Shown: positions 6,473-8,444 of the stretch, one piece after another
Layout: each line of letters begins with the position of its first letter
Position numbering within the stretch: position 1 is the stretch's first letter
NCBI GenBank assembly: GCA_934101225.1
Contig: CAKOQK010000038.1
Coordinates: forward strand, 1-8,444
Direction of reading: 5' to 3'
Length of the DNA: 8,444 nucleotides
DNA from: an uncultured Bacilli bacterium
Lineage (GTDB): Bacteria; Bacillota_I; Bacilli_A; RF39; UBA660
The notes under the pieces: model-generated
Seen by the model: the letters and a program-made list of their open reading frames with translations, nothing else
Databases searched by the model: none
Told to the model about the DNA's origin: nothing
Made by a program: the position numbers and the translations under genes

Positions 6473-7552
6473 AAATATAAATATCGTATAATTATATCTT
6501 GTTTATTAATTTGTTTATTTGGTCTTCTTATGGTATATTCTTCATCAAATATATGGGCTTTATATAAATTTAATGATTCATTATATTATTTAAAACATCA
6601 AGGCTTGTTTTTTATTGTAGGTTTAATAGCAATGTTTGTAGTATCTAAAATAGATTATAAATTATATTTAAAATATAGTAATAAAATACTTTTATTGTCT
6701 TTGATTTTATTGGTGTTAGTTTTAATTCCAGGAATAGGACAGGTTAGAAATGGATCAAGAAGTTGGTTTGGAATTGGATCTTTTGGCTTTCAACCATCGG
6801 AAATTGCTAAAATATCTTTAATTATATTTGTTTCTAAATATTTAGCAAATAATGAAAAAGAGGTTAAATCAATAAAAAAAGGTGTATTTCCTATATTACT
6901 AATAATATTTTTGTTTTTTGGACTTATTATGTTAGAACCAGATTTTGGTACAGGTATGGTAATAGTTGCTACTTTATTTGTAATGTTATTTGCATCTAAT
7001 ATTAAATTATCTTTTTTTGGGTATTTAATAGTGTTAGGAATTGCGGGAATAGTTGGATTAATTATTATGGCACCATACCGAATGGCTAGAATAGTTTCTT
7101 TTATAAATCCTTGGGTAGATCCACTTGGTTCAGGTTTTCAAATAATTCAAAGTTTATATGCAATTAGTCCGTCTGGTTTATTTGGAAGGGGACTTGGTAA
7201 TTCGATTCAAAAGCATTTTTATTTACCTGAACCACAAACTGATTTTATTTTTGCTATTATTTCAGAAGAACTTGGAATACTTGGAATAATAATTTTATCA
7301 ATTCTATTTTTAGTATTATTTAGTAGTTCATTAAAAATTAGTTTTAATAGTAATAATTTATTTGCTAAATATTTATCATTTGGATTAATAATTGGAATAA
7401 TGCTTCAAACAATTTTAAATATTTGTGTTGTCATTGGACTTGTGCCAGTAACTGGGGTTACACTTCCTTTTATTAGTTATGGAGGTTCTTCTTTACTTGT
7501 TAGTATGATAAGTGTTGGAATAATTTTAAATGTTGACAAAGATATTAAATAG
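6470..7552 (+). CDS. ftsW: FtsW, SEDS-family peptidoglycan glycosyltransferase of the divisome
   Basis: FtsW polymerises lipid II into glycan strands at the septum together with a class B penicillin-binding protein. Family motifs in order: LLMVYSSS in the first helix, NGSRSWFGIGSFGFQPSEIAK (whose Glu and Lys match the conserved pair after QPS), LEPDFGTG, GFQIIQSLYAISPSGLFGRGLG, LPEPQTDFIFAIISEELG (with the essential loop Asp in TDF) and PVTGVTLPFISYGGSSLL near the end. LPEP and the C-terminal motif favour FtsW/SpoVE over RodA. About ten membrane helices and about 360 aa fit the family. The start is odd: GGTGAT (6460-6465) is a strong ribosome site, and 4 nt after it stands ATT (6470), the same spacing as GGTGAT to ATG in the surface-protein gene at 71. 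The GTG at 6461 lies inside that site and would have no ribosome site of its own. With ATT the protein is 360 aa and begins MKYKYRII. SpoVE cannot be excluded, though no sporulation gene is near. Confidence 0.92.
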   Translation: MKYKYRIIISCLLICLFGLLMVYSSSNIWALYKFNDSLYYLKHQGLFFIVGLIAMFVVSKIDYKLYLKYSNKILLLSLILLVLVLIPGIGQVRNGSRSWFGIGSFGFQPSEIAKISLIIFVSKYLANNEKEVKSIKKGVFPILLIIFLFFGLIMLEPDFGTGMVIVATLFVMLFASNIKLSFFGYLIVLGIAGIVGLIIMAPYRMARIVSFINPWVDPLGSGFQIIQSLYAISPSGLFGRGLGNSIQKHFYLPEPQTDFIFAIISEELGILGIIILSILFLVLFSSSLKISFNSNNLFAKYLSFGLIIGIMLQTILNICVVIGLVPVTGVTLPFISYGGSSLLVSMISVGIILNVDKDIK

Positions 7553-7574
7553 AATAGATATTACATTATTTATC

Positions 7575-7583
7575 TGTTAAAAT
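7575..7583 (+). promoter_or_regulatory. Possible extended -10 of the rRNA methyltransferase gene
   Basis: TGTTAAAAT (hexamer 7578-7583) resembles an extended -10 and would start transcription near 7590, 17 nt before the ATG. The -35 region is poor. A consensus TTGACA lies at 7533-7538, but its partner at 7555-7560 (TAGATA) is weak. An imperfect 8-bp inverted repeat (7553-7560 with 7571-7578) overlaps the element; no T-tract follows it, so it is not a terminator. Confidence 0.35.
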
Positions 7584-7606
7584 ACTATTAGGAAAGAAGG
7601 ATAAAG

Positions 7607-8353
7607 ATGTTTATAAATAATCCTGATGAATTAGATCAACATTTTTTAATAGATAAAGATGTAATTAATAATTTTATTAAAGCTTGTAATTTAAATAAAG
7701 ATGATGTAGTTTTAGAAATTGGGCCTGGTGTTGGAACCTTAACTAAATTAATTGCACCTAAAGTTAAAAAAATGTATGTAATTGAAAAAGATAATCGTTT
7801 AAAACCATATTTAGATAAGATAAAAAATATTGATGTTACATATGGTAGTTGCTTAGATGTACCTTTTCCTAAAGTAGATAAAATAATAACATCACTTCCT
7901 TATAGTATTATTGAACCATTTATTTATAAAATAATACACGAAGATTTTAATGAATTATATATGATAATGGGAAAGAATTATTGTGATAATGTAATTAATA
8001 ATAAAATAACTAACTTAAGTTTATTAACTAATATTTATTTTGATACATATAAATATTTTGATATTTATCCTGATAGTTTTAATCCAAAGCCTAGAGTAGT
8101 ATCTTCTTTAATTAAACTAACATTTAAAGATAAATTAAATGAAAAAGATATTATATTTAGGAATATGTATAGATTAAATGATAAATTAGTTAAAAATGCA
8201 TTAATGGAATCTTTAATAATAGTTAAAGGATTAACTAAAAGAGAAAGTAAGGAAAATATAAGTAAATTAAATATAAATGCTGAAATATTAAATAAGAAAT
8301 TTTGTATGATAAGTAATGAAGAATTAAAAAATTTATATGATAAATTAATGTAA
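7607..8353 (+). CDS. RsmA/KsgA-type rRNA adenine N6-dimethyltransferase, divergent
   Basis: This 248-aa SAM-dependent methyltransferase belongs to the family that dimethylates adjacent adenines of 16S rRNA (RsmA/KsgA, archaeal/eukaryotic Dim1) or 23S rRNA (Erm). Family marks: DQHFLIDKDVINNF (10-23), motif I LEIGPGVGTLT (36-46), the acidic ribose-binding Glu60 in YVIEKD, Asp84 in GSCLD, motif IV at 96-99, and the FNPKPRVVSSLIKL motif (158-171) before a small C-terminal domain. Three features depart from bacterial RsmA. Motif IV reads SLPY instead of NLPY. The usual QKE(V/F)A stretch reads GKNYC. The protein is about 20-30 residues shorter than usual, with DQHF in place of GQHF, a form seen in some archaeal members. 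A GAAGG ribosome site lies 6 nt before the ATG. It is either a fast-evolving RsmA or a paralogue with another rRNA target. I give no symbol because the sequence does not settle this. Confidence 0.85.
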   Translation: MFINNPDELDQHFLIDKDVINNFIKACNLNKDDVVLEIGPGVGTLTKLIAPKVKKMYVIEKDNRLKPYLDKIKNIDVTYGSCLDVPFPKVDKIITSLPYSIIEPFIYKIIHEDFNELYMIMGKNYCDNVINNKITNLSLLTNIYFDTYKYFDIYPDSFNPKPRVVSSLIKLTFKDKLNEKDIIFRNMYRLNDKLVKNALMESLIIVKGLTKRESKENISKLNINAEILNKKFCMISNEELKNLYDKLM

Positions 8354-8444
8354 TGAATGATTTAAAGAGTTAGTGTAGAATATGTTGGGGATTAGTACCT
8401 AAAAAAGTACAATATAATTAAGTTAATTTAATAATAAATAAATC

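Noticed and set aside
7553..7578. Hairpin after ftsW as a terminator
   Set aside because: The 8-bp stem with a 10-nt loop contains a wobble pair and no T-tract follows; it overlaps a possible promoter instead.
8353..8444. Short reading frame starting with ATG overlapping the stop of the methyltransferase gene (TAATG)
   Set aside because: It ends after six codons at TAG, and the continuation shows no recognisable protein family. The rest of this stretch has no clear promoter, RNA or terminator.

Overview
The window looks like a chromosomal segment of a very AT-rich, low-GC Gram-positive bacterium (Bacillota). Shine-Dalgarno sites are of the GGAGG/GGTGAT type. Trp is encoded by TGG and every gene ends in TAA or TAG. 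The genes include a peptidoglycan-precursor enzyme (MraY) and a division SEDS protein (FtsW), so the cell has a wall and is not a classical Mycoplasma. The protein repertoire resembles that of uncultured gut Bacilli/RF39-like or Clostridium-like lineages. That placement is an inference from gene families only.

Layout, all genes on the + strand. Positions 1-1504 hold a near-consensus promoter, carrying a run of seven G in its spacer and flanked by a 10-bp inverted repeat. It drives a 477-aa surface protein with a TasA/camelysin-like N-terminal half and a glycine-rich C-terminal half, closed by a hairpin terminator. Positions 1571-3364 hold a two-gene unit: a DUF2974 (Mbeg1-like) alpha/beta-hydrolase and an MmcQ/YjbR-family protein. 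Positions 3488-4480 encode MraY, followed by a GAAA-loop terminator. Positions 4573-5988 encode a DUF2628-type membrane protein with a long Asn-rich head and an outer C-terminal domain. Positions 6009-6442 are the wreck of a DUF2207-family membrane protein gene. Positions 6470-7552 encode FtsW, apparently with an ATT start codon. Positions 7607-8353 encode a short, divergent RsmA/KsgA-type rRNA adenine dimethyltransferase. I recognise nothing in the last 91 bases.

How the parts fit: MraY makes lipid I, and FtsW polymerises the finished lipid II at the septum. Their order recalls the classical mraY-murD-ftsW-murG cluster, but murD and murG are absent here and unrelated or decayed membrane-protein genes fill the gap. 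The most interesting signal is the switch-like promoter at the left edge. A strong promoter sits between inverted repeats and has a homopolymeric G tract between -35 and -10. Both are arrangements known from phase-variable surface proteins, and here they stand upstream of a surface protein. Proof needs sequence to the left of the window and read-level data.
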